Below, one piece after another: positions 23,419-34,929 of a stretch of DNA of 64,000 bases. The DNA lies in contig OY829537.1 in the NCBI GenBank assembly GCA_963691705.1, positions 73,925,352-73,989,351 on the forward strand, given 5' to 3'. A model generated the notes under the pieces. It ran no database searches. It was not told the origin of the DNA and saw only the letters and a program-made list of their open reading frames with translations. How positions within the stretch are numbered: position 1 is the stretch's first letter; each line of letters starts with the position of its first letter. The stretch comes from Viola odorata (lineage: Eukaryota; Streptophyta; Magnoliopsida; Malpighiales; Violaceae). Both the position numbers and the translations under genes were made by a program.

Positions 23419-24766
23419 GTACCTATCCGCGATACTTTCCCAGATGAACACTTGTGTCTTGCCTACGCTGTTCATTTCCCATGGTTCTCTGATATAGCCA
23501 ATTTCCTCGCATTGGATCTTTTCCCGCCGATTCCTCACCATCTGAAAGACAGCGCATCAGGAAGCAATCAAAGTATTATATCTAGGATAACCCCTATCTA
23601 TGGAAACATTGTTCCGATTAACTCATCAGGAGGTATGTCACAATGGATGAAGTGCCCTCGATCTTGAGGTTTTGCCACTCCTCGACAGAAGGTGGTCATT
23701 TTGCGTCAAAGAAAACAACCATGAAAGTCCTTGAGGCTGGTCTTTACTAGCCAACCATTTTCAAAGATAACTACATGTATCGCGCATCATGCCCTCGATG
23801 TCAGGTAATAGGCAATGTAGGTGCTCGGAACCAGATGCCACCCACTGACCAACATTATTTCTTGTGAAATTTTTGACATTTAGGGCATAGACTTCATGGG
23901 CTCGTTCCCAAATTCCTTTAGCAACATCTATATCTTGCTAGCCATCGACTACATTTCCAAGTGGGTCGAGGCCAAGGCAACAAAAATAGATGACTCCAAA
24001 GTGGTCGCGAATTTCCTGCGCATAAATATTTTCAATCGATTTGGTACCTCTCGAGCCCTCATTAGTGATCGTGGTACACATTTTTGCAATCGGGTTATCT
24101 ATTCTATCCTCAACAAATATGGAGTCACACATCGGGTCTCGACAGAATACCACCCCCAAACTAATGGGCAAGCTGAAGTTTCCAACAAAGAGATCAAGTC
24201 CATTCTTGAGAAAACAGTGAACCAATCTCGAAAGGATTGGAGCTCAAAATTAGATGACACTTTCTGGGCCTACAGAACAGATCGGGATGACCCCTTATAG
24301 ACTAGTCTACGGCAAGCCATGCCACCTCCCTATCGAGATCGAACACAAGGACGTTTAGGCAATCAAAAAAGTTAACATGGATCTCGAAGAGGCAGGTGCA
24401 CACCGTCGTTTGCAAATTCAAGAGCTCGAGGAACTTCGCGGCGATGCCTATGAGAATGCCCTTATCTACAAGGGCAAGACAAAGGCCTATCACGATAAGT
24501 TGCTCTTGCCCAAGTCTTTTGTTGTTGGTCAAAAAGTTCTTTTGTACAACTCCCGTTTGAGACTTTTTGCAGGTAAGCTAAAATCCAAGTGGATAGGCCC
24601 CTATAGGGTCCAAGCCATTTTTTACTATGGAGCAGTCGAGATCCAAAGCCTAGATTCGGACACGATTTTCAAAGTGAATGGGCATCGCCTGAAACCCTTC
24701 TATGAGGGATTCAAGCCCTTCACAACGGAAGAAGAAGAGGTGGTCAACCCACCTGTTCAGCCCTAG
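23419..24766 (+). pseudogene. Athila integrase
   Basis: The zinc-binding N-terminus (about 23600-23880) is frame-broken. The core at 23896-24300 keeps all three catalytic acids in recognisable context: LLAIDYISKWVEA, ALISDRGTHFCN and QAEVSNKEIKSIL. A frameshift near 24290 separates it from the C-terminal part (24377-24766: [29 protein letters not shown]). Confidence 0.85.
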
Positions 24767-25675
24767 ACAGGTGGTGAACGTCTAGGCTTAGACGATAAAG
24801 ACGGCCACCTGAGGCAGCGCTCCACATTTGATTTAATTCGCCTCTCACCCTTTTCATTAATTGCAAAAACTTTTATTTCATCCCGTTAATTAATTCTTTT
24901 TATTTTTCATTAAATAGCTGTCTATATTAATTAGGATGTTTGTTTGTTTGTTTCTTTAATTTAATATGTCCCTTTTTCCTATATTAACTACCCATTAATC
25001 TTCTCCCTTTTTTATTGCTCCTATCTCCCCTCTTTATTATTATTTTTATTCCTTAATTATCCCATCTTTATTCCCTCTTTTTGTTCCTATCCTTTTCCTA
25101 GTCCCCTTTTAAAATTTAAAAAGGGATTACTTTTGGAAGTTGGGATACGCAAGCGACAGCTCGCGTCCTCTCCCCGCGCGCCACTTCAGCAGCAAGGATA
25201 GAATCAAATCCCTCTAGCAGCGTGATTTTCTCTCTCCGTCCTTTCCACTTTTCCACGATTTCCCTTTTCCCACGCCCTTCATTATCACTACCAGTCATCA
25301 TCTTCCTCACACACCATCTATATCTCTCTCTCAAGTAAACACGCTACCTTCACCTTCACCTACTACAAACCCTAATCGCATTCTCTCACCACCAGGACAA
25401 GAACCAAGTGCGTGGCTCACAAAAATACTTCAGGCATCAAGCCTCCAGCTCTCCCTCACAACCCTGTCACTTCATCATCGTCACCCTCGCACGCATCCTT
25501 CAAGTCTCTCACCAACACTCTCTCCTCAAACACAAACCCTAACCCCTAAATACCCATCGTACAGCCCACAGAGGAGACACCGACCTCTCATCCCCTGACC
25601 AGTTCTCCCACCGTCCAACCCAGCTCAATCGATGACGACATCATCATCACTGGTTCGGTCCTCGCTACGTCCACC
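24767..25675 (+). other. Athila spacer between pol and the third ORF
   Basis: Pyrimidine-rich, non-coding sequence of the sort found downstream of integrase in Athila elements. I see no separate gene or terminator. Confidence 0.6.
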
Positions 25676-26215
25676 ATGACTAGATCTGGACGCGTGTCTA
25701 GACAGCCACCGGAGCCCGCCACTACGAGCTCCAAACTACAACCGTCCAAGAAGCCCTCTCCATCAGCAGCTCAAAAACTGGCGGTGGAGGACGTGCTGAA
25801 GGAAGTTTTGGTGTCAGACTTGGGCGGCGAAGATGAGGACGCGCCGGCTGACAAAGAGGTGGAAGAAGAGGTCGAACCCAGTGACGTCGGTGATGAACAA
25901 ACTGGTGAGAGTGAGAACGGCGCTGGTGAGGAGGTTGATGGAGATAACGGTGAGGAAGCCGATGAGGAGCGAGCAGAGAGAGAGAGGCCGTGAAGAAGGA
26001 AGCCGTGGAGAAAGCCCAGTGAGAATGAAAAGTTGCCGCTCAGCGGGCGACACAAAAAGGAAAAGCGAAGACTCCAGCCAGAGCGGAGCCGGTGATGGAG
26101 CCAGAAACTCCAGCCGACCGTAAGCGAAAGAGCTCAACAGCGAGCAAGGGCAAAGTTCAGGCCTTGACATCCAAGAAATCCAAAGGTCCCGAGGAGTAAC
26201 TTCCCGTCAAGGGCA
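25676..26215 (+). pseudogene. Acidic/basic N-terminal part of the Athila third ORF
   Basis: A 105-codon frame starting MTRSGRVSRQPPEP becomes strongly acidic (repeated E and D, codons about 55-100). It then runs out of frame into a basic Ser/Arg-rich part in another frame (25833-26123). Low-complexity charged sequence like this precedes the conserved region in Athila third ORFs. A single frameshift probably joined the two parts originally. Confidence 0.55.
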
Positions 26216-27385
26216 TGGCGTCGGCTACAACGTCTACCCCTCTATCGTCATCCTAGGTTCCCTCTGATCTTTCTTCTTTAAAAGGATGGTTGAAATTCCA
26301 TGATAAGGCATCTCTTGATAAGTTGCATTCTTTTCACCACAAAGGCGTTAGCCCCTGCGTGCGCCTAGATATGGATTTCTTAGCTGCCATACATGAAGGG
26401 CCTCGGGTGCGAGAGCTCATACAGAATATTGGGTGGGAAGCTCTATTCTTCCCAGAATACCCAACATTCCTCGAGCTTTCCCTCGAATTCTTTACTTCTT
26501 TTTGGATTGTGCCTGAATATTTTAAACCAAAAGATAAATCTGCCCCCAACTTGTCTGCCCTTGATGCTATAAACTTTAGATTGATGAATGAGTGGTCTAT
26601 CTTGTCCATTGATGCTGCTTGCTTGGTTTTGTGACTGCCTCTGAATTGAAAACCCTTAAGTATCAAAATGCTTTGACCTCTTACCCTTCCAACTTTGATG
26701 CAATTGTGGCCTTTCGGGAGCTGAGCGGTGATTCCAATGTTGAATTCAACCCCCAAACCTCTAAGGCCCATGAGATTCAGGACTATTGTTTGTGCATCTT
26801 GCACCGTTGCCTGGCCCTTACCTTCGCAGGTAAGTATCATAACTCGGGCCAGCTATCGTTGCAAGAATTATTTTTCTTATGGTGTATGTTTCATGGGTAT
26901 AGAGTCAATTTAGGGTACTGGGTTGTGACTACTATCACTAGCATTCAAAACAATTCTCGCAACCCAGCTTTTGGTTCCCTTGTTACTTCGCTCGCTATTA
27001 ATCATCATGGCCTCGATCTGCAAAAGCATTTTGCACTTACCCCTGTTGCATTTAAATTATTGGACCCCTGAACCCTTGATGGGATGGGGCATCTTTGTAT
27101 CTCACGGGGTGTGTTGAGCTCGGTCTTACACCACAGAAGGAGCAAGGTTTTGGGACCAAGAATGCAGGCGATTTTACATTTCCAGCAGCAGAGCAACCGC
27201 CGAAGCAGCCTCGTCCTGCCCATGCCGGTTCCTCTCGGTCATCCGTCTCTCCTGCCCATGATACTACCCCTTCAGGCCCCATCACAATCCTTGCGCCATC
27301 TCTCGAACGACTTCTCCAAGCCATACTCCTCGAACTCCAAGGCCTCACTGCGGAGGTTGCCAGGCGCAACCTCCCGCCATCTTGA
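26216..27385 (+). pseudogene. Athila ORF-1/env-like protein (PF03078-like)
   Basis: Three overlapping frames form one broken gene. The first, 26290-26634, has LDMDFLAAIHEGPRVRELI and LELSLEFFTSFWIV. The second, 26619-27071, has SLQELFFLWCMFHGYRVNLG and ends LTPVAFKLLDP. The third, 27095-27385, is Pro/Ser-rich. The function of this retroelement protein is not settled; an envelope-like role has been suggested. Frameshifts at about 26620 and 27070 inactivate it. Confidence 0.7.
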
Positions 27386-27944
27386 TCCCTCCCCCCAAAA
27401 AATTATCTTTCCCTCGAGGAGTGCCCCAAACATTTTCACCTTTATTTTCCTCCTGTACTATTTTTATTCTTTGTGAACTTCTGTTTGTGCCCTTCCCGCA
27501 TTGAGGACAATGCGCTGCCTAAGTGTGGGGAGGGATTTAATTGCTTGGATGTTTATTTCTCTATTTCTGCATGAATGAGTGTTTATTTCCTTGTTTGTTG
27601 CATGATTGCATGTTTTCTGTTTTTATTTTTATTTTTGGTTTTATTTTTCTGATTTTATTTTTAACGTTTTTCCCAAAAGATCGCACTGCCAGTTTTAAAA
27701 CCCCTATGCATGAATAAAATGTTGATCTGTGCATAGAATAGACTGTCTGGCATTGCATCTTGGCCTAGTCATGCATATCCTGCATGTTATGCCTTATATC
27801 TGCATTGTGGCCTAGATGCCAACAATCACTAAAAGCACCCTAGTGAGCACTTTGAGCTTCCATGCCATATTTTCTTTCATGTGCGAATAGGATGCTTAGT
27901 TAGGCACTAACTAGACTTGCATGATATCCCTGGGTATAGGCACC

Positions 27945-29500
27945 ATTAGACGTACCCTTCTTCAATTAATCGCTCAATAGCCAATTTCAGCGTTTTGCAT
28001 CTCTCGGTGTCATGTCTGTTGGCCTTGTGGAAACGGCAATACAAATCTCTTCGTTTTCCAAGGCTGACTCATGGCTTATGAATAAGATATTTGATTGGCA
28101 ACCCTTTTCGTTCAATGATGGCCAATTTTTCTGCTTTAGGCAGCAACAAAGACACGGACCCACAATCCATTTTGCTTCCAGAATGCGCGTTTATTTTCTT
28201 CGAAGAGTACTCTCTTCGACTCTTATCCTCAACTTTCTTCGACGGAGGTGTCTCTGCCCGTTTCTTCCTCTGAAAATCAACTTCCTCCATCCTGGCATAG
28301 TTGTTTGCCCAGATGCGTAAAAGATCCAGAGTCAATGACGGATCTACCAGCAACGTATCCTCCAGCTTATCGAAATTACAGTTCCGTTTCATTACCTCTA
28401 CGGCAATTTCTACCGTTACATCAGTGATGAGGGCAATTTCCAGATTAAACCGCTCTAGGTATGTTTTCAGAGACTCCCCAGACTTCCTTCTAATGTCGAA
28501 TAAATCCACAGAGGATTTTTTTAATGGGATGGAGGTACTGAACCTGCTGCGAAACCGCTCTTCCATATAAGCAAAACCATCTATGGAACCGGCCAGTAAA
28601 CCTTCAAACCATTTCCTTGCCGCTCCGGTAAGTGTGAGGATAAAAAGCTGACAAAGGGCTTCATCCCTTCGCATTTGAATTTTTACAAAATCCTTTACCC
28701 GGTTGAGATGGGCAATAAGATCTTTAGTGCCGTCATACTGTTTGGTCGGTATCTTGATTCTCCTACTGACCTACTACCGGCGAACCCAGTAACTCAGAGG
28801 ATGTCTTGGGTCATCATCCCGTTCCCTTCGATGTTCTGAACACACCGACAAAGAATCCTTGTGAGCCTCCCTTTTATGGTTATCAGGCCGATCCCCAACC
28901 GACCTACGTTCTGCCCGCGACTTGTCTCTGCTCCGCCTGTCATCCGACCTCCTCTCTCTCACGTGAGATCGGCTACGGGGAAGACTATGCCTAGCTCCAT
29001 GGTCACTTTCTTTGTCAGAGTTTTCCATGTACCCTTCCTTCGGTCTTGCTGGGATCACTCCTGATGGTGGTCTTGGAGGAACAACCTGGCTTCCAACTAA
29101 CTCTAGAATAACTGGCGGTGGAGGAATTGGTGCCGTTATTTGTGGCAGAGGTTGAGACGTAATGAGGGTGCCGTTAAAATTGGTAACGGATGGTTGTATA
29201 CCGCTGGCCGTGAAGCCAGGTTTGTTAGTAACAGCATTATTTCATCCATTATGTGGTGCAACACAACAACTGACTCAACCGTTGGAGGGGGTGATGTGGC
29301 TAGCACACTAGGTCCAGGCAATTCTATGTTAGGCGTTGTGGAATTCTCTCCAGGAGTGCGCAGAAAATCCAAGTGACAGTATAGTTTGTTGGATCCTGTA
29401 TTTACTAGTGAAGCAAATGCAGAAGCTTCCTGAGTCGAAATCACAGGAACATTTGTGGATGTCGTCACTTGTGCTTCGAAAGTCATTTTCAACAATCACC
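27945..29500 (-). pseudogene. Gag of a Tat-type Ty3/gypsy element
   Basis: The minus strand gives an N-terminal segment (29495-29136), a charged Arg/Ser-rich linker (29058-28774), the retrotransposon gag domain (28674-28069: LTLTGAARKWFEGLL, EERFRSRFSTSIP, LKTYLERFNLEIA) and a CCHC-like knuckle running on to about 27950 (YCRFHKANRHDTERC). A stop separates linker and gag domain, a frame change lies between 29136 and 29058, and a TAA ends it. Pol is absent because Athila sequence begins immediately to the left. Confidence 0.82.
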
Positions 29501-29572
29501 AAAGAGTTTCTGAACGAATTGAAAAAAAGAAGAGTTTGGATTTCAAGGATGTCTCACTCAACAACCCAAACC

Positions 29573-29592
29573 TCTCAATGAAAGCACCAAAT
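29573..29592 (-). other. Primer-binding site of the Tat-type element
   Basis: On the minus strand ATTTGGTGCTTTCATTGAGA lies about ten bases inside the LTR tip CCTGTTCA. The same string occurs on the plus strand at 34843-34862 in the same position relative to another LTR, which supports a shared tRNA-primer site. Confidence 0.75.
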
Positions 29593-29602
29593 GATAATAT
29601 CC

Positions 29603-30142
29603 TGAACAGGTAGGACTCCTTGGTAACTGCAGTTGATGACGTGTCTTCAAGTTTGACCTTGTATGACCTGCAATGCGCCGGAGGGGGTCTCCGGCGTAAA
29701 CTCTCCGACGATCAAGTCAGTAATGTGTTATAGCAATGTGAGTGTAAGAACAATAACAGTGTGCGTGCGCGTTACTTTTACCTTCCTTCAGCCATGCTAT
29801 TTATAGGCTAATCATACAACCGTTGCACTGGCGTTTGATGAAGACAATCAATGCCATCATCAATGGAGCCATTACTATCGATTTACCACACAAAACGGTG
29901 TTGTACAATAAATATGTAACGTATGTAGAACGGTTATGCATAAACCGTTACATGTCAATAAATGTTGGTTCATTATGATCGTCGGTACACAACTACCGTT
30001 GATAAATTCTATGGATATTACCATAATATCCTTTCCAAAATCCGGATCCTCCCGGTAAGTTGTTAGCTTATTATCCGTTACCTCTCAAAGGTACCGGTCT
30101 TTTTATGTAAGTGTCGGTTCCACACCGTTCCGGTATTAGCCA
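29603..30142 (-). mobile_element. 5' LTR of the Tat-type element
   Basis: On the minus strand the LTR ends CCTGTTCA at 29603, followed by the PBS. A TATA box on that strand (GCCTATAAATAGC, about 29797-29812) fits. The outer end is uncertain: a TG start is possible at 30142, or at about 30358 after a 110-bp duplication. Several TACCGGT/GTAACGG words occur. Confidence 0.6.
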
Positions 30143-30357
30143 GCCAATATAACATTTACCCCGCATACGTGACTATACGTTGACCAATCAATGTTGAGAT
30201 AAAGGACTACAATATTCTTGTGATTCCATAATATATTATCAGAAAGCAGCCAGCCAATATAACATTTACCCCGCATACGTGACTATACGTTGACCAATCA
30301 ATGTTGAGATAAAGGACTACAATATTCTCGTGATTCCATAATATATTATCAGAAAGC
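30138..30357. repeat. Two-copy 110-bp tandem duplication
   Basis: Units 30138-30247 and 30248-30357 are nearly identical; I see one C/T difference, in the ATATTCTTGTG versus ATATTCTCGTG word. This makes it one of the youngest events in the window. It lies at or in the LTR edge and about 0.8 kb upstream of the four-exon gene. Confidence 0.92.
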
Positions 30358-31182
30358 ATGACTACATTGAAAGTTCATACCTAAATTTAAGGTAAATTAG
30401 AATAAACCATCCATAACTCGTACCAAAGCATTTGAAAAGATACACAAATTGATGTAAAATTATAACAAATTTGGTCGAGATTATACCATGGGAGAGGAAC
30501 GGGAAAAAAATTCCTAGTTTTATATTTGATTTTTAAAATTTTTTTTTTTTTACGCATTGCTCATTAATTTATCAAATTGTTTTAATTGATATGGGTTATA
30601 CCATTTTTTTTACATTTTTCTTCAAATTTTTTTTTTTAACCATTAGATAGAACAAAAATGAATTTTTAGTAAATAAGGATTGACATTCCAAGTTTGTAGA
30701 CTATGGATTGAAGTGGAATATTTTAAAAAACTATGAGATTTTTATGTACATTATTTAATAATTAATAATAATAATAATATAACCAATTTATGATTATTAA
30801 TAATAATATAACCAATTTATAACAAGTTGTAGCACACTAGAAATTATATATTAACTCTTTTTTTTTTAATGTTTTTTCAATTGAGATTAATTTCGTTTGA
30901 ATTTTGTGAATGATTATTTATATTATATTTGAGGTAATATGTTGAAAAGGGAAAATTGTTAGAGTGAATTTATTACTACAAGTTACTACAGCATCTACTA
31001 GTAAAAACTTTTGGACTGATTTTTAACACAACAAGTATTACTACTAATAAACTAGAGACAAGAAAAAAAGAGAGCAAAAAAACAGTCGCGTGGCGCCTGC
31101 CCGGAAATTCAAATCCAAATCAAAGCACACAAAACAAAATCACTCATAGCGCCAGAGAGGATTCTAGAGAGACTGAGGAAAG
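30358..31182 (+). other. Upstream region of the four-exon gene
   Basis: Very AT-rich with poly-T tracts, an ATAATAATAATA stretch and a repeated ATATAACCAATTTAT word near 30780-30820. No clear TATA box lies within 100 bases of the start codon. The last 40 bases (GAGAGGATTCTAGAGAGACTGAGG) look like a 5' untranslated leader. Confidence 0.5.
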
Positions 31183-34034
31183 ATGGAAAACGGAAGATCG
31201 GTGAGGGAGCCGCTGAGAGACGTATCCAACGGCAACAATCATATCGGAGAAGGTGGCTTGGGCCGCGGAGGCGGAGGAATATGCTGCAAGAAAGAAGCGA
31301 TAGGATTTGATAAACGAGAGGTTAGGGTTCCTGCAGAAGAGCAAGGAGGAGGAGGAGACAAAGGGAAAGGAAATGAATGCTTGGATCGGCTCTTGCTTGT
31401 TCGCTCGAATCTATCCTCCCTCACTCAACAGGTAACTCACTATCTAAACTTTCTCCACCAGATTTAAGAAACGCCTCGTTGTTTTTGGATTTTCGCCATC
31501 TACCATTGCGTGGCTTTATTTTATCATTCAGCAATTCGACTTCGTTTGAGCGCAGTTGTTTGGGTGGAGAGATGAATGGAGAAATGTGGACTTTGCTTGC
31601 TTGTATGTGGATTTTTTAGCTTGGATAAGTTTGAGAAAATTTGTTGTTCAATTTGTTACCTAATTAATTAGTTCTCTTCTACTATGCATGCTTTGTGCTC
31701 TAGATTCCAGTTTTTATGAATATTTGGTATTCGTTTCTACCAATCAGTTAATTAGCGTTCTCTTCTGGTTCCATTACATGGCACAGTAGTTGTGTTTGGA
31801 AATAAGATGTTGATTTTCAGTTCTTTTTGTTCTTTTAATCCAAAAGGCAGTTCATCTGGACCCCGGTTGTGTCACTTGAAATTTGTGTTTTTTTTCTTTT
31901 CCTAGTGGAGCATAAAAGTAGCAATTTGCTGTTTTCACTGCCAAAACACCTACAAAAGGAATACCAAACAAAAACCTCATGTTTGTATCATGTAACTTTA
32001 CCTTTCAACTGAGAATGTGTTGAAGGTTGCAGCATAATGTAAGTCAATACTTTAACTTTACCTGTAAATGTGTGGCTGGTAATCTTTTGTTGAAAAAAAA
32101 CGAGAGAATTGTAGGGTTGTCAGGGAGTTATATGATATGCTGCAGAAGTTTTAGGAAATTTGTGATTCATTCTAACATGCTATTTGCACTTCTGTTAATG
32201 GGCACCCGTTTTGGTTCATTTGTTACTTATTTTCCTATGGTGGTTGACAAGATTTACTTTTGGAAATAGTTATTGAATTTGCTTTTACTCTATTGGTGAA
32301 ATTATTTTTGTAATTCAGAATGACTATTTGCAGGCAGACACTAGATTTTAGTTGGCAAATGGCAATGTGAATTGGTATAACATTTTATATATCATGTTAG
32401 ATAGGTATCTAATGATCTAAAGATGTTGCCTTTTGAGTTCTCAGATGGTACCAGGTCTGCCTTGTGTTTGCCCGTGTGTTGGCACGACAGAACTGGTTAT
32501 TGGTAAACTTTCTGTTGGATTTTAGCTGTGGTGTGTTCTTACAGTTACTAAAATGTATTAATTATCAGATTGATGAGCTTGTTGCACAAGCGTTTAAAGT
32601 GAAGGCACCAATCAAACAAGGGAACGAAGAAATTGAATTGCTTTCTCAGGTTTTGTCTGACATGCTATCCTCACTAAAGGTTAGTGCCTCTATAAGTTCA
32701 ATTGTATTTTCTTTTCGCTGCTTAAAGTCTGTTGCTTAAGTGATATGAAGTGTCATTTACAATTATTGCAGCCATGGGGTCCAAGGTTACAGAAAATACT
32801 CTCTAGTTCCCTGATTGAGGGTAATGACCAGTTGGGAAACTCTTTAGCTGATAAAACTGCTTCAGTAAATGAAGATGAAAATTTGGAAATTGAGAGTCCA
32901 GAGCAAACAAAGATGGAGTCGTTGATCTCACCTTCTCCCCTTGTCTCTTGGCGAGCAGGCTGTAATGTTGAGAGAAGCAGGCAACTTTTTATGCTCACAC
33001 CTCTTCCAATGTCAAAGGCACTATCATCCAGACACCAAGACTTGCCAACAACAGCAGTTGACGGGATGGATTCAAATCCTGCTGTTGAAATACCATCATT
33101 TTTTACAATGTCTAGAGATGGATGTGATGCTTTACTCGAAGGCATAACTGTGAAACCAACCCCAAAGAACCCTTCTGATTTGGGTTTGAGTGTGGCAATA
33201 GGTACCCATGAGTGTGGCATTGCATCTTCCCCCATGGTCCCAGAAAGAGAACAGTCCCTTCTTGTAATGACTCCTTACTTAAAGATGTCCCCTCCAAGAT
33301 CATGCATGTTGCTTCAGCCCATAGCAGAGTCCTCCCATAGATGCAATAACAAGTACCGAAAATCCACCCCTTTTCCTACTGGATTCCATGCACAAATTTC
33401 TGAGTCCTCCGGCAGTGAAGGTTCTGATGATCTAGCCTTGAAGTATCCTGAACTCTTGGGGATACAACAAGCTCATCGATCCCGAATGACACAGAAGGAG
33501 TTGGACTCTTCACCAGATTGGTCTTTCTCTCCTCCTAAAACTTGTGTTCTGTTGGAACCACCAGATGGGAAATTGGAGAGCATTGCACCAGTGGATGCTC
33601 CTGTTTTGAACCAGCAAAGAATCTCGTCTCTACCGAAAGATGTTGATGGTCAAGTTAGTCTAATCAAGAAGTCTCTTAGCGAAGGTATTAACTTCTTTCA
33701 TTTTTGCTGTTTTGTATCATTCCAAATGCTGAGTTGGAAATCAGTTTTCTAAGAACTTCTCATTTTCTATCCAGCAGAAACCCTAGGCAACAGCTTATCG
33801 CTAGTAGAAAGCACTCCGATGTGGAAGGAACCTGACAGCACAATGCGGACGGGCAAGCGTCCTGGTGAAAATACCCTGAAGAAGGAACTATGGACAAAGT
33901 TTGAAGCAGCGTCTAGCCTTGGGGCTCGTTTAAATGCCTTTGGAATTCAACGAACAGTGCAGAAAGGATTTCTAGATTTGCTTGAGGAAGCCTCTTGTGA
34001 TGGAAAAAGTTCCGTGGCTAATGGTTCGAGATGA
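31183..34034 (+). CDS. Conserved-looking plant protein of unknown function, four exons
   Basis: Exons 31183-31431, 32569-32679, 32772-33684 and 33778-34034 join in frame with GT-AG introns of 1137, 92 and 93 bases and give about 509 residues. Residues 1-60 are Gly/Arg-rich; about 65-115 form a Leu-rich, probably helical segment (LDRLLLVRSNLSSLTQQ, IDELVAQAFKVK). Exon 3 starts PWGPRLQKIL and holds SPLVSWRAGCNVERSRQLF (about 178-196) and MLTPLP. The middle is Ser/Pro-rich with many SP/TP sites (SPPRS, STPFP, SPPKT). The C-terminus reads RLNAFGIQRTVQKGFLDLLEEAS. There is no signal peptide or membrane segment, so a nuclear or cytosolic role is likely. I do not recognise the family. All exons are open and splice sites are good, so this is the best candidate for an active gene in the window. 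Confidence 0.85.
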
Positions 34035-34835
34035 CAAAAACTTCTTGAGAATTCAAGCATGTTCAACTTCGCAAATCATGTTGTACGATGTATGTTTAGT
34101 GATGTAAGGGGCTTTTCTCACTAGGCAGCATCTTTCTCTGATTTTTTTTCGCCTAAAATATAATAGCACAATTTCCATTAATGAAAAGAATATTACATAA
34201 GGCCCAATTAACGGAAACAATGCATATAAGCCTAATTACCATTCTAAGCCCAACCACTAAAACTAGGTCACAAATCAATAGAGACGAAAACATTAGCGCA
34301 GTCATCAACAAGCTCGGACAACTACTAATAGCTACCCTTCTTTTCGGATTGGACATCTTGATGACCTTTTATAGAACGATTTAACCTTTTAAGAAGATAG
34401 TTCTCCTCTTAAGGATACAATCTCGCCAGGCTAAGATCCTGATAAAGAAAACGGTAATGAGTGGAACGTACCTTACAAAATATGCTTTTAGATACGCTTC
34501 AATCTTTTATCACATTATAGAACGGTCTACTTCCTTTATTAAAGAAGTATCTTGAACAATTCGAAAATAAAGGAGGCAATTAATGAGGTAAATATTCTAT
34601 AATATTATCTTATTTATGCGCAAAATTCTCTCATTTATGGCGGTGATTATCTTTCCTAAAATAAAGGATCATATTTCCATTATAAATACAACACATATAT
34701 GCCTAAGGTACGCATGCATACTAAACCCTAGACACCCTTATACACAAACACTCTCTCAACTAACTTGATTGTCAAAGTTTCTATACCGGGACAACCCATA
34801 CAACGTTTGCATTTGAGCTAACTCCTAGGTAAGCA
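34035..34835 (+). mobile_element. Gene 3' flank running into the 5' LTR of a second Tat-type element
   Basis: The first roughly 100 bases are probably the 3' untranslated region of the upstream gene. From about 34140 the sequence leads to an LTR tip (CTAGGTAAGCA, ending 34835) followed by a PBS. A TATA-like CATTATAAATAC lies near 34677-34688. The left LTR boundary is not clear. Confidence 0.5.
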
Positions 34836-34842
34836 GGTTATA

Positions 34843-34862
34843 ATTTGGTGCTTTCATTGAGA
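34843..34862 (+). other. Primer-binding site, Tat-type element
   Basis: ATTTGGTGCTTTCATTGAGA, identical to the site at 29573-29592 on the opposite strand and placed just inside the LTR end at 34835. Confidence 0.75.
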
Positions 34863-34929
34863 GTCTTTTAGAGAAAATAGTAACATTTTATTCCTGGATA
34901 GCTCTTATTCTTTGCTAACCCTAACGAGA

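Larger units (their letters stand above)
20645..27950 (+). mobile_element. Rearranged Athila-type Ty3/gypsy retrotransposon
   Basis: The order is protease, reverse transcriptase, RNase H, integrase, a long spacer, then a third ORF with Athila ORF-1/env-like sequence (PF03078-like) and a 3' tail with the typical TTGAGGACAATGC and AAGTGTGGGGAGG words at about 27501-27534. No full-length LTR flanks it: an Ogre LTR piece abuts the left side and a minus-strand Tat-type gag abuts the right at about 27950. Gag proper is missing and pol carries several frameshifts. Confidence 0.85.

Noticed and set aside
25771..26170. Minus-strand Ser-rich ORFs
   Set aside because: Shadows of the acidic/basic Athila third ORF on the plus strand.
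32753..33235. 160-codon minus-strand ORF
   Set aside because: Lies opposite exon 3 of the four-exon gene and has no independent support.
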